A stretch of 60,000 bases of DNA from Takakia lepidozioides (GCA_030704615.1 CM060733.1:23996001-24056000); one strand, 5' to 3'; positions 8,184-19,270 are shown, counted from the first letter of the stretch. Numbers and translations are program-made. Notes: generated by a model not told the origin, from the letters alone.

Positions 8184-9990
8184 CTAGCCTTGGCAGCAGG
8201 TCAATGCTGCACGTGTAGCTCTCCCCAATGGCATAGTAACCTCCGCCTCGGTAACAGTCGGGCGAGAACTAGGTGCCATGGATGGCGTCGACACAGTCTC
8301 CGCCAATGTGAATGACTGAGGAAGCCTTGCCTGACGGCTTGCCTCCCCACGCTGTGGATCCAATTCCACCTCTGCACCTCGTGGCTCAGGAACTCGTGCT
8401 GCTCCTCGAGTCACGGCTGCAGCAGACTCCACCTGCTCTAGTGGTAGTGCTGCTCCGCACATAAATCCCATGCCTCCCATATCTCCTCCCTCAGGAGCAG
8501 GAGGTGGGCCATCCCGCCTGGGAGCCGGTACCGCCTGAGCTATAGCCATGGCAGCGAGCCTCTGCTCTAGCTGCTGAAGCCGATTGGCCATGCCTTGGTC
8601 AACACCCTGACCTCCGCGTCCTTGGCCATGTGGAGCTTGCCCTTGGCCTGCACCTCGTGCCCGACCACCTCGTCCTCTTTGGGCTGGTCCACCTCGCCCC
8701 CGGCCACCATTGTTCCCTTGGAACTGGCCTGGGCGCAACTCAGGATGCAAGTCATAACACTGGGCATCTCCATGCCCATACTTGCCACAATGCCCACACT
8801 GCAACTGTGCAGGCTGTGCTTGTGCCGGCCTTCTGCCACTCTCTGGGCAATCTCTCTTGACATGGGGTCCTCCACATGTCCAACATATCACCCCTGGTTG
8901 CTGTTGGCCTGCAAAAGATGCCACGGGCCTCTGCACCTGAGGTCCCCTGTAAGCTCCATGGAACTTGGGCTGGGCAACCTTGCCCCCCTGACCACGCTGT
9001 TGGGCAGTCCCTTGTGCTTGTGGGCTGACAGCTGTGCCCCGTACAGGCATGTCCTTACCAAATCCAATTGTAACAACTCGCTCCTCCACCATGTTGAGCT
9101 CAATCCGCTCAGCCAGCAGAAACACATCTGCTAATGTGGGTTGGGCTGCTTGTAACAGGGTTGCATCTCGCACCCTTCTCTTGAGCTCCTTGTCCAGAAT
9201 TCCATACCAAAACTGGATTGCCTGAGCTTCAGTAACCCCTTGGGTCACACTTATCAAGCGCCTCATACGAGTGTACGCCTCTCGCAGGCTCTCACTGGGT
9301 TTGCGCTGGAAGTCTTGCAAACTTCGCAGCTTCTCTGTCCGTACACCTTGGTAGTTCTCCGCAACTCCTGGAAGAACTCCACCACCGGGTTGAATCTAGG
9401 CAAATGTGTTGTAGTCGTGGCAGGAGAAGTAGTAGCACCTTTTGAACTGGTACCACCTTCAGAAGTACCAGCACTACTTGCTCCACTACTAGTGCTGGCA
9501 GTGGAAGCTATTGGTACTGATGCAGCTACTGGTCGCGTCGTGCCTCGAGTAATGGAGACGTAGTCAGGTGACCAATACATCCTCCACTCCTCAATCTCTG
9601 CTTCATGTCCTCGCCTGAACTCGTGGTAATCGTCCATAGGCGGGCCTTCCAAATGCTGGAACAGTCCCTTCCACGCCATGAATGGGGTGAATAGCTGTGG
9701 ATTGCGCATCTGCTGCAAATCACACCAGCTGTCGAACTCCTGGATAAAGTCATCCAACTCGATTGTGCCCACAGCTCCAGAGTACCTACGAGGCCCCTTG
9801 GTAGCTCCATACATCTCCTCCATGTCGTCCCACAACAATGGCGAATGAAAGTGCACACCTGTTGATGAAGCCTCCGAGTCTGTGTCTGACGCTACAGTAG
9901 TTGAGGGTGGCGGTGAAGGTGGTCTGAACCGAATACCTCGTCTTGTGACCCCACTCTCACTGTCACTGCTGTAGCCGTACTCCCCTCAAA
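8184..9990 (-). CDS. gag: Gag: capsid and two zinc knuckles (frame-disrupted)
   Basis: The upstream frame (9856-9263 in its open part, extendable to a TGA near 9985) starts with an acidic and Ser-rich region. It then has a gypsy capsid segment reading FNPVVEFFQELRR. A one-base step near 9340 moves to the frame of 9320-8184: KLRSLQDFQRKPSESL, then WYGILDKELKRRVRDA, typical Ty3/gypsy Gag. Two knuckles follow: CWTCGGPHVKRDC (CX2CX3HX4C, one residue short of the usual CX2CX4HX4C) and the canonical CGHCGKYGHGDAQC. An Arg/Gly-rich tail probably binds RNA. It ends at TAG 8186-8184. The true initiation codon is unclear, because a further one-base step near 9985 is needed to extend upstream. Confidence 0.88.
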
Positions 9991-10002
9991 ACCCTTGGGT
10001 AA

Positions 10003-10557
10003 CTCCGTAATGACACTCACAATGTGCACCTCCTCCACGTGACACTATAAGGCTCTAGTACTAATCTAATAGTGACACGGGTGGGCACCTGTTGCAGTCT
10101 AAGGGTCATATCCCAATGGCTCAGGGCACCTGCACCTGCATCCACCGCAAGAACTCCTATGGTTGGCTGGTCATCAACCCAGCCTCACCATAGAAGAAAC
10201 ACTGGTGGTCTTGCTGGTCATCACTCCAGCCTCACCACCGACAGCATACTCTAGGATTGACCGGTGATCAAATCCGGCCTAATCCCTATGAAAGCAAGCG
10301 CCCACACAAAACCAACATGGCGCACAGTCAAGCATGCAGGTGTTGGGGGGGATCCAAACACAAGAAATCAAAACATCAACACCCCCACACCAAAATCCAG
10401 CAGCAACGCTGATCCTGCAGAATATCCCAGCCCAAAACCCCGGACTGACTGGCCTCCACCAAGAGAGGCTTTGGCAACTACAAGTACAAGGTAATGAAAA
10501 TAGTACAGAGATGGAGGGGAAGAATAGAAGCCCGCCCAAGCAAGATCTAATCCTGAT
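10003..10557. other. Spacer between accessory ORF and gag
   Basis: This is internal retrotransposon sequence with no convincing frame. It holds a short direct repeat built on GGCTGGTCATCAACCCAGCC / TGCTGGTCATCACTCCAGCC near 10160-10240, each copy partly self-complementary. The gag start or a leader structure could lie here. Confidence 0.45.
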
Positions 10558-11307
10558 CTATGCTATCAACTTCCAGACTTCTCTCAAAGTGCCTCGCTCT
10601 GCTTGATGGTAAGGTGTAGGAGGTATATCTATGTCCAGAAACCTGCCACTAACCTTGTCCCAAGCTACAGTAGCTCGCTCTAACCAACCCTCCTCCTCTT
10701 TCTGCCAGGTAGAGACAAAGCAACACTCTGCTATCTCCCGCTCACTGAACACTAAAGAAAACAAAGGTAGGGTCTGATAGTCTCTCAACTCGAAAGCTTT
10801 GAGACGATTGCGGGTGTCTTCATTGCGAATGACTGCATCGCCTTCAAACAGAACAAACTTGTCCTCGCTAATGAACCCCCGCTCGTGGTTGCCTTGTGCA
10901 GAGCGTGTCCGACTGCAACACTGTCTAATTGCACAAACTTGTGCAGCTCCTGCTCCTCTGCTCCAGTACACCACGGCCTTGTGGCTGAACACCTTGGTCC
11001 CCGGGGCTGTCTTTGGCTGTGTTCCAAGCCTAGCTTTCACCCACTTTGGTATTTCACCTACAGCTGCAGAACTGCTGGCTCCAACAGAGTTCTGACTGTC
11101 CAAGGCGATATTGAGGCCCTCAATGCCAACTACAGCAGTCTGTTGTCTACTGCTAATGCCTGACTCCCAGTATGCAATCAACTCGTCCAACTGTTCTCCA
11201 CTCAAATCAGTCTGAGTTCCTTGGGAAACATAAATCGTGTCCCCTTGTGTGCACAGACTAAGAGAAGAGACCTGCCCTTCAATTACGTCCTCATTTCCCC
11301 CAGCCAT
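10558..11307 (-). CDS. Accessory 249-residue ORF upstream of gag, unrecognised
   Basis: This is an intact minus-strand ORF with a true ATG (MAGGNEDVIEG) and 249 codons, lying between the long leader and gag. I do not recognise the protein. It has an acidic N-terminus, a Gly/Ala/Ser-rich middle, a Cys- and Arg-rich stretch (AIRQCCSRTRSAQG), and a C-terminal half with hydrophobic segments (FVLFEGDAVIRNED, LFSLVFSEREIAECCF). No zinc knuckle, signal peptide or transmembrane segment is evident. Its position in an otherwise frame-broken element makes an intact 249-codon frame notable. It could be an independent ORF, or an N-terminal Gag extension joined by frameshift or splicing. Confidence 0.55.
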   Translation of the reverse strand: MAGGNEDVIEGQVSSLSLCTQGDTIYVSQGTQTDLSGEQLDELIAYWESGISSRQQTAVVGIEGLNIALDSQNSVGASSSAAVGEIPKWVKARLGTQPKTAPGTKVFSHKAVVYWSRGAGAAQVCAIRQCCSRTRSAQGNHERGFISEDKFVLFEGDAVIRNEDTRNRLKAFELRDYQTLPLFSLVFSEREIAECCFVSTWQKEEEGWLERATVAWDKVSGRFLDIDIPPTPYHQAERGTLREVWKLIA

Positions 11308-13602
11308 GCAGGGAGTACATCCACCAATTTGTCTCTCATATAGACCAGCACAGGTTCTAGAGACAGGATTGTGGATCTTTCATGGCACTCTCACACTCTA
11401 AAAATTCCATAGATTTTTAGCAGAGTCCCCAAAGCAGAAACCAGGTTTAGATAGGTAGATTTCCCCTTTCTGCAGCTATCCCCCCAAAAACTGGGTCAAC
11501 CAGAGTCCATTTGACAAAGATATGATGAATTTGGCTCCAAATCATTCAAATTAGATTAAAAAGGGTTTTTTTTTTTTTAAAGTTTTCAAGTTTAACAATT
11601 TAAAGTTACACCCAAAATGTCTGGTAACTGGTTCCCGGTTCCCTAAGTTCTATATGGCATCCTAGGTTCCCTGGCCACGTGCCTGCTGTTCCCCTCCATT
11701 TCATTTGAGTTCAACAGCTCACCATGCTTTGGAATCCCAACCGTCTTCTACCACAAACCATGGTGACGATGGAGGTCGTGGAGCTCATTTCCCCTTAGCA
11801 ACACTTCACCTTGGCACCCTCACAAGTTTCATTGAAGTAAAGTTGGCAAGCAAGTTCCTGCAAAGCCTGCCCCACACACCAGCTTAGCAGTGTCCAAATT
11901 GAGTGATCCCCAGCTGGGACCTTTCTTCAAGCCTGTCGGCTATGTGGAAACCCAGCTGCAGTGCACGGAAGTACGTGTGCCTCGACCACTCGGCAATGTG
12001 CCTGGCTTTGTGGCAGATCTGTCCTCTGATCCTTGCTTACTAGCAGGGGCTCTCAAAACCCCAAAGAACTGTTGTCCACTGGCTTCAAGTCCGAGAGCTA
12101 GCTGATCAATCTGTGTGGCAGTGAGTAGGGCTACGGTTCCAAAGACAATATAGAGAACCGATCACGGAGGATGGCTGTTTAACCATTCTAAGCACCTTGC
12201 CAGCTGCAAGGGAAAAACCCCAACTTTCCTCCTTCCCTACCCTGCTTAGAAAGAGCAACCTAAGCTGCTGACAGTAAGAGCCTCTTTCCGAGGAGAAACC
12301 AAGACTCTTACGTCATTCAACCACTAGGGGTACAATCCAGTTCACCATAACAGAGTCAGTGAATATCCTCCCTGACAGACTCCTTCACGTTATACATAAA
12401 GCATATTGCCAAAGCTGCAGTCGCACCATTGTGAAGGATCTTTAAAGAACTCCAGTCAGCGCTGTTCCATGCTCCAGTGCTGACCTACATGCCAGATATT
12501 CAAAAGGGCCCCTTCTTCGACCAGATTACTAGGTGCTGGTCAAGCCAAAAGACCATTCACGGTGCATAGAATACCCGCACACAGAAACAGCGAAGTGTTA
12601 TGACCTAGTCTTGTTGGGATCCCTGAAGGCTTCGTAGGAGGCGTAGCTACCACTTGAAAGGGACTCTGCACTTGGGCCTTGACAAGTAGGATCCCGCTTT
12701 CAACTCCATAACCCAGTCCTTAATCTGGTCAGCAAGCAAGCAGTTAGCAAGCAAGCATCACGCATCAGTGAAAACCATAATCTGCTGCTCCATTTGAGTA
12801 CATCTCTCAACCCCTCTCTACAGTCCCCCAACATTACCAATCACATTCTGCTCGTCCGCTGCCTCCCCAGCACCACAAGATGTGGAAGGCTTGTTCTGCA
12901 CCCTCGGTTCTTGATCCAAACAAAAACAACTGATGAACAAAGTGTTTCCATAAAAACAACGGAACAACAGATGGGAGAGATGGTGCATCCCTGCGCCCCG
13001 CCATCCAGCGCGCTCTGCTTCTCGTTCGACCTTCACTACTCACACCATACACGAGTGCGCAACGCCGAGACCCGTCGACAGCACGTCCGGAAACTCCGCA
13101 CAGGGGCAAACAGCAACACAGATGCAGGCAGACAGTTCAGTGGTCACTGCAAAACCCCATCACCAAGGACTTGGGCCAACTTGACCAATTTCTACACTCA
13201 TGCCAACCTGGTTCTTGACAAGCTACCACTCCCGCCAAGTAAAAACCATCAGCGCTACAGGTCACGGTGAATCCAGCAATATGCCTGCAAGCCAGAATGG
13301 GCTACAAGCCAATGGCCCTTCTTGAGCTGCAACACAACGGACCACACAAGTTGGGCACGACTGGCCTACTGGGTGCTCAGCCTGCCCCAGCGCTCAGGCA
13401 GCAGGCTACTAGGGCCCCCGCGCGCACCCGCCACCACAAAACAGGGATAACTACACCCTGATCACCACCAACGCCCATGTGTAAACAACAAGCGCAAACC
13501 CATGGCAACAGCAGGACTAGATGGGCTCCTGCCCCAAGTTATATATTATAATAGTGTTAAAAGAACATTGTATCTAGCTTAGCACTAGAAAACTAGATAG
13601 GG
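11308..13602. other. Long untranslated leader of the gypsy element
   Basis: About 2.3 kb lies between the primer site and the first ORF in element order. The open frames here are short, lack motifs, and the longest (12794-13270, plus strand) is antisense. There is a T-run near 11565 and a CAAG-rich patch near 12733-12756. A leader this long could hold packaging or regulatory signals; none can be identified by eye. Confidence 0.6.
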
Positions 13603-13616
13603 TCATCTCTCTCGAG
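13603..13616 (-). promoter_or_regulatory. Primer-binding site candidate, self-complementary to the LTR
   Basis: On the minus strand CTCGAGAGAGATGA directly abuts the end of the 5' LTR (TTATCA). It is not a match to the usual tRNA-complementary start TGG. It is the exact reverse complement of TCATCTCTCTCGAG inside the LTR (13811-13798). This is the arrangement of self-primed elements such as yeast Tf1, where the 5' end of the RNA folds back and primes cDNA synthesis. Confidence 0.7.
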
Positions 13617-13963
13617 TGATAAGCAAGCTAAAGTCACACACGATGCAAAGCATGAAAACCAAACCATCACTCTTAGAAATAGAAGTCGAGCCAGGGGCAC
13701 CCCAAGCTATGGGGACTCCACCCCACAACAACCTACACTCCCATCATAAGCACACTCAGATCTAAACGCATGAAGGAGCTCGGTCGCGCAGGCTCAACTC
13801 GAGAGAGATGAGCTGCGCGACTGCCGCTCTCGTGAAGATAAGACAGACCAGGTGTCAAACTAAACTTGACACCTGATTTAACACTTGACCTAAATCCAAG
13901 TGTTAAATACAAATAACTAGTTTTATTCTAGCTGTTTTCACACTGTGCTTATTTAACTTGACA
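13617..13963 (-). repeat. 5' LTR of the gypsy element
   Basis: This 347-bp copy is identical by eye to 2049-2395. If transcription starts at the self-complementary block (13811), U3 is about 152 bp and R plus U5 about 195 bp. A weak TATA-like CTTATC lies about 30 bp upstream of that point. U3 also contains a near-palindromic pair, GGTGTCAAG and TTGACACC. Confidence 0.92.
13798..13811 (-). promoter_or_regulatory. Predicted RNA 5' end / self-primer segment in the 5' LTR
   Basis: TCATCTCTCTCGAG (minus strand) can pair along all 14 nt with the site abutting the LTR. By analogy with Tf1 it would be the first nucleotides of the genomic RNA. The start site itself is inferred from this pairing only. 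Confidence 0.5.
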
Positions 13964-15055
13964 TGGCCTTATAGTGGCCTTATATCATAGATCCAGCCGA
14001 CTGGCCTGCCGTTGTTAGAGCTGGCTATATTTCAAATTAGTAACCAAACACAAAGATTCATTCTTCAAACAATTCAAATACAAGCCTCTATTGGTACCAT
14101 TTCCAATAGGCTATGGGGTTTTTCCCCTTGTCAATTCTAGACATGAAATAGTGGGATTCCACAATGCACTCACCTCTTTTGAAGAGCCTAAATCAGATTT
14201 TCAACTTTAAGCTTTGCTTGGAAAATAAATGAATCACATACATAAATGGTGAAATGGTAAGATGGGATCAACTTTTCTATGCGAGAGTGATTGGGATGTT
14301 CATCGACTCAAGTAATGGTACTCTATACGGCCTCCACTTGGGCTCTCGTCCATAAGTCCACACCAGCCCCTCTTACTCGTCCTCAAGTCACTTTCCTCTA
14401 CATGAAATTGCCCTCTTCCTTCACAAATGAAATGGCTCAAAGGCCCACAAGCTAGGCCACTTGCCTTAGCTTACAAGAATTCTACCTAACTAGGAAGCTT
14501 CAAGCTCCACTCCCTAGGATCTAGCCTCCTCAAGCCTCAAACTAACAAACACTACAACAACAAGAGAAAACTAAACAAGAGAATAACTAGATGAAGAACA
14601 AGAGAAGCCTTGCCCTTCTTTTATACTGTTTTTGAGCCTAATAAACTAATGGAAAATATTCATTAAACTATTCTTTTCTTGGAGGATCTATAATATAATA
14701 TTCAACATGGATGAAAAGTCTTAGAGGCAAATGAAAGCTGGCTTTTCATCCATCCAATTGGATGACCAGTTGGCGCGAGTTGTCATTTCATCCATCCAGC
14801 TCCTCAAGACGAATTTCAAGATTTTTCATCCATCCAAGAAGTAGAAATGCAAATAATAGGCCCTGTAAGTGCCGTCAACTCAATAATTTGGCCCTGCTAC
14901 TAATCAGCTCCATAAATCACCAAACTTGGTGAAAAACTACAATTATATACCTTGTATCAGCCTGTAAATTCTCAGCTCCATCGGTTGTAAAAAGTTGTGT
15001 TTCTCGCCATTCGTCGTATTTTCGCTACACACAGATTTTGTGGTATTTTTGGAAA
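13964..15055. other. AT-rich intergenic stretch
   Basis: I see no coding signal or structured repeat beyond scattered poly-A/T. It begins just outside the 5' LTR with the small direct repeat TGGCCTTATAGTGGCCTTATA. Confidence 0.5.
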
Positions 15056-15460
15056 TCAAATCCCTGGTGATGGTTCTGGGGTCTTTGACCCTGCCACTGA
15101 GTCATAGGTTGTCCGGAGTCCCCTCCAGTTGTCCCGCACCGCTAACAAGTCCACGCTTCGCCGTTTGAAGTCGTCATGACTTGTTGTCATTCCAATGCGG
15201 CCAATTATTTTGTTGCGATATTTCATCGCTGTACATGTCGCTTCCACCAATTGCCAAGCTCCTCGCCATGTGTTCCTACTGGACTTGAAAGGCAGGAGAA
15301 AAGAGGGATTGCAATCTGAGACTGGAACAATCGTCCTGTATTGTTTGAACATGATTAACTTGTCGTTTCTGGTACCGAATTGGCAGCCTAATCTGCAGTC
15401 GATGCAGCTGCCTATGGTCATTTTGACGCCAAAGTTCCACTCCATGGTCGTCGCAGACAC
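15056..15460 (-). CDS. Unrecognised 134-codon ORF
   Basis: A minus-strand open frame encodes a soluble, Arg-rich polypeptide, with segments such as MEWNFGVKMTIGSCID and RGAWQLVEATCTAMKYRN. I do not recognise it. It could be a further exon of the broken multi-exon gene on the same strand at 17.0-19.4 kb, or chance. No splice context was confirmed. Confidence 0.2.
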   Translation of the reverse strand: MSATTMEWNFGVKMTIGSCIDCRLGCQFGTRNDKLIMFKQYRTIVPVSDCNPSFLLPFKSSRNTWRGAWQLVEATCTAMKYRNKIIGRIGMTTSHDDFKRRSVDLLAVRDNWRGLRTTYDSVAGSKTPEPSPGI

Positions 15461-15497
15461 TGTCTAATTTCCTACGTGTTTTACCAACGATTTCCAA

Positions 15498-16159
15498 ACA
15501 ACTAACAAACTAACATGTTTTGGCAGTACAATGCCGAAACCGCTTGTCTTATGATCAAAAACGATCCGAAAAGAAAAGTGTACCAATATATGCATCTACA
15601 GTGGGCTGCAATTATAACCTAGCAGCTAGCGGAAAAATGGGATATTGTCCAGGTAAAGAGCTTTTTGGCTAGGCTAGGGTGTGTTGTCCCCTTCGGATAG
15701 CGAGAACGTAGGCGACCCTTTTGCACACACGTGCAATCTAGGGGCGTGTGTTGGTGAAGCAACCCAGACCTAAACGGCTTGCCCTTAACGCTTTTGGTAG
15801 CAGTCAATCCAGGTGAAGAAGATCTTCCGGGGACACCGACAAGCTCCGGGGAAGCTGTGTTAACCGTAATAAAGAAGACTTGGAAGACAATTAGCTAGGA
15901 GTAGATTCCTTAGGAGATAACAAACGAATTATGCCCCGCGAGCGTAGGAGTTGAAACCAGCGTTTGCTGGTAGTTTATGATAGCGAGAGGCAGTTCCCTC
16001 CATCGACCGCTGATCCTCCGCCAAGCTTAGCGACACATTTCACGGGTGGGCAGTTCTTGAGCCCAACCCACCTCATCGCCGGACTCCAGGCTCCGGATCG
16101 ACGTTAGCCTTCATTTTCCCCGCGGATGTTGCGCGCGCGGTGAGGCTCGTCAGGAGGCA
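15498..16159. other. No recognisable gene
   Basis: This stretch has mixed composition, with no frame or motif I can support and no clear repeat structure. Confidence 0.4.
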
Positions 16160-16920
16160 ACCAGAGAAGTCCTGCAATGAATGTAGCTAATCACGTGGGT
16201 ATCAGTGGTGTTTTTGAAACAGTAGTCTAGTGCGAGGTTCATCTCAAATGATTGTTCAAATGAATGGTCAAATGGTTGTTCACTGGACTTCTGCCAAAAA
16301 CACTTTCAACCCATCATCATTCTTAGTAGTGACAATTTAGGCTTGTGCATGGCCATACTTACATGAAAGCCACGCAAGATTTTAGATTACATCGCCAGTC
16401 TGTAATATAAAGACTTGTGTCGCCCTCTATAAGTATTTGGTTGCACTCCAAATGTCCCGTCATGAATGTTATGGATCACTTGGGTATCAGTAGAGTGTCG
16501 TGCCAGCCAAGTCCTACTCGAGGTTCATCTTGAAATACTTGAATGGTCAATGGACCGGAAGGGAGAAGGTTTCAATGATCCAAATTCTACGAACTGGATA
16601 CAGTGAAAGACACAGATGAACCTGGACAAAGAAGGAAGGGAGGTCTCCCGTAGAAGGAGGTCGAAAAATCGCTTGGAAAATATGGTGACTTCCTACGCAC
16701 ACATTCAACCCATCATCTGAAGCAATATAAGAGCTCTCACAATCTGGGAATTACTTCAAGTTGTCTGTCTGGCCATACTTACCAAGTTAACTACAAGATC
16801 TTATCCAACATGGCCAGTGTTGCATAAAGTCGTGTGGTTTACAAAGTAAGTCTGTTCAGACACTCTTGAAATCCCCGTAATGAATGTGTGGTTAATCACC
16901 TGGGTATCACTAGTGTCCTG
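16160..16920. repeat. Degenerate tandem repeat, units of about 290-415 bp
   Basis: A segment like CCCGTAATGAATGTGTGG followed by AATCACCTGGGTATCA recurs three times, starting near 16168, 16456 and 16873. A second segment, GGCCATACTTACxTGAAAG and its variant ending in a GGCCAGT-like block, follows the first two copies. Copies differ by many substitutions and indels, so the array is old. The middle copy contains one GGGAGGTCTCCC near-palindrome. Confidence 0.6.
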
Positions 16921-19270
16921 ATTGAACTTAATTTACCGCCGGATGTATTCCGCTAAACGAACGACGGGAGATCTCCCGACAAAGGGTCGACGGGAGATCT
17001 CATCACTGGACGAAGCAATTTCACGAAGCAAATTAAGATTTGAGTTTATAGGTTCTTACCAGAAGCGAGTATGTGACAATCCCGCCACAATACACATTGA
17101 CAACGGAAGAGCCCTCCGGACAGAAGGTCTCAACGACCTGGTCGATGGCCGATGATTGGATCTCATTGTTGTAATAGCGAATTTGCAGAGGATTTTCAGA
17201 TTCTTCCGCCTCTGTACGTAGCATTCTTGGGATGTATCGATCGTCGGCTGTGATGCTCCTCCGCACGACCTCGTCCACGTTGTCCCACTCTGCGTCTGCC
17301 ATCGGAAAAACAAAATGGAAATGAATTACTGGAGTCTCAAAATTCCTTGTCTTGAAAAAAATCTCCCTCTTCGATGGAATGTAGAAGCTTGTCTCTATAA
17401 GGAATTTCCCCTTTGTGGATTGAATGTACGCTATCAGCTCACGAGAGCTATCAGTATCGGTGATGACACAGAATACGTTGGTCCTGATTTTTCTTGACCT
17501 CATGCCATTGAAGAGGTCGGCGAACTCATTCTCCATCCAAGGCTCGATCTTGTCTGGACGCTCATTCAATGTGCTGATCATGATGAGCGAAACAACTTCA
17601 AATGTTTTTGTGGCGAACATTGTTACCGTCCCAATCTCCCGAGCCCTGTTTCCAATCTCGCACATACTGTAAACTCTATCAATCAAACCTCGTGGAGTCT
17701 CTGCAAGCGTTTTCACGGCTTGAATTAAATTCAGAAATTGAAGTGGTTGCTTATGCTTTCCCGTCATTGGCTTCATTTTCGCGTCAAGGTAGGGGTTCCC
17801 GAGAGCATTCTTAAAGTGCACAAACTGGGCCTTGTTGATTTCGTGCTTATGTTTGATGGTGGTCCACTCCAACTTTGTGTATGGATGTCGGTTGTCCTTC
17901 GTCGGCTCCTCAAATCCAAAACCGACCATGATATCATCAATAATGTGCCTCCTCAACTTCTTGTCCTTGCAATAATCATCTAGACTCACAACATCGGGGT
18001 TAGGCCCAGTGTATGGATGACGCATCGACACTTTGTTTTTGAGTAACATGTGGGCAACCTTCCAAATCTGGCTATCGTCCAAATCCTGCAGTCAAGCAAC
18101 GCTAGATTTTTTGAGCAATGACTGCTCTTTCATGGGGATATTCCCTTTGGGGTCAATGAGCTCACCCTTCTCCCATTTCATGAACACTCTTGTCCAATAA
18201 TTCCAGGTCCGATCGGAGGTGAACACAAGTGGCATTGCCTCTTTGTTGCTTTTCACATCCAAAATGGTTTGAGCTCCGACCATGAAATCCTACACATACC
18301 AGCAAGTGTAGTTAACTACCACGGGAGGTCTCCCTTGCTAACTTTCACATTCAGACAACACTTCCGGCTGACTTCCAGCTAACTCCAGCACTTCAAACAC
18401 TTCCAGCTATCTTCCTACCAACACCTTCAACTGATGATTTAAACCAACCAAGAGGATGTTGACAATTGGTCACTCTTTCTGGAGTGTCTCCTCCTTTGTA
18501 TTGCGGTGCTTCTCCATTTCCTCTTTCTGGAGACATTCTCGACTTTAACAGAGTCAAACCTGTGTACAGAAACCTTAAGTAACCAAGAGACAATCATGAA
18601 GCATCACATCATGAAGCATCATCCCCAACTTCAATTCTTGATGGTGCGTGGATCTCTTCCAGATCGAGAATGTCACCAGATTGGAGAAAGAGAGAAGCAC
18701 CGCAAAACAAAGCAGAACACATCTCAGCTGACCTCAATGGAACAGAAGGTGCTGGGACTACGAATGTGGTTGCTGGTGTGTGGGCGATGAAATTGGATTT
18801 CGATCGACTATAATGTAGACATCCATTGCATCGTTGTAGTGATAGTTGAGTGGAAAGAAAGGACGGGAGACCTCCCGTGGTCACACTCACCTTCCACTAC
18901 TAAGTCTCGACCCGACGATGCTCATCATACTTCTAGGGCCACTCCTTGTAGTTGTAATATTTTCTACAGTGACGGACCTTCTCATAGAAAGATGGTTCGT
19001 AAAGATTCTCCTTGTTCGGCTTGTTCAGAACCTTGGAGATAGTCACCAGTCGAAGCTCATCCGTCGAGTACACTATCTTAGTAGGCCATGTACGTAGCGA
19101 TTTTTTCATGACATCATTACTCAGTGTCGGATCCTCCAAGAGCTCCTACAATCATCACAGTTCAATTGATTAGAATTAAAAGAGAGACAATCGAAAATGG
19201 ACAGTGGACAAATACATGGACAAATAGTAAGTAGAATTTCTCGAATGTGAGTTAGCACGGGAGACCTCCC
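16638..19270. repeat. Dispersed near-palindrome GGGAG(RY)CTCCC, five copies plus a half
   Basis: Copies lie at 16638-16649 (GGGAGGTCTCCC), 16965-16978 (CGGGAGATCTCCCG, a perfect 14-bp palindrome), 18323-18334, 18864-18877 and 19259-19270, with a half-copy at 16991-17000. Three sit in the inferred introns of the gene at 17.0-19.4 kb. The copy at 19259-19270 begins 4 nt past a consensus splice donor. Confidence 0.8.

Larger units (their letters stand above)
2049..13963 (-). mobile_element. Ty3/gypsy LTR retrotransposon with DNA methyltransferase and PHD finger
   Basis: Two 347-bp sequences, identical by eye, bound an 11.9-kb element read on the minus strand. In element order: 5' LTR (13963-13617), self-primer-like PBS, long leader, accessory ORF, gag, protease, C5-cytosine methyltransferase, RT, RNase H, integrase, PHD finger, polypurine tract and 3' LTR (2395-2049). 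Integrase after RNase H makes it Ty3/gypsy. Identical LTRs point to a recent insertion. The coding frame is nonetheless broken by single-base steps near 9985, 9340, 7755, 7395, 6730 and 6040, all of the same sign, and by a TAG at 5879-5877. No 5-bp target duplication is visible: the flanks are cacaa and tggcc. Confidence 0.93.

Noticed and set aside
12794-13270. 158-codon plus-strand ORF in the retrotransposon leader
   Set aside because: It is antisense to the element, without motifs, in a region of mixed composition. It is probably chance.
13530-13560. Alternative tRNA-type PBS (TTGGGGCAGGAGCCC on the minus strand)
   Set aside because: It begins TGG but lies about 75 bp inside the LTR end. 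I cannot match it to a plant tRNA 3' end, and the self-complementary site abutting the LTR is a better fit.
2044-13968. Target-site duplication around the gypsy element
   Set aside because: The 5-bp flanks are cacaa on the left and tggcc on the right; they do not match. The 88-bp repeat is beside one LTR only.
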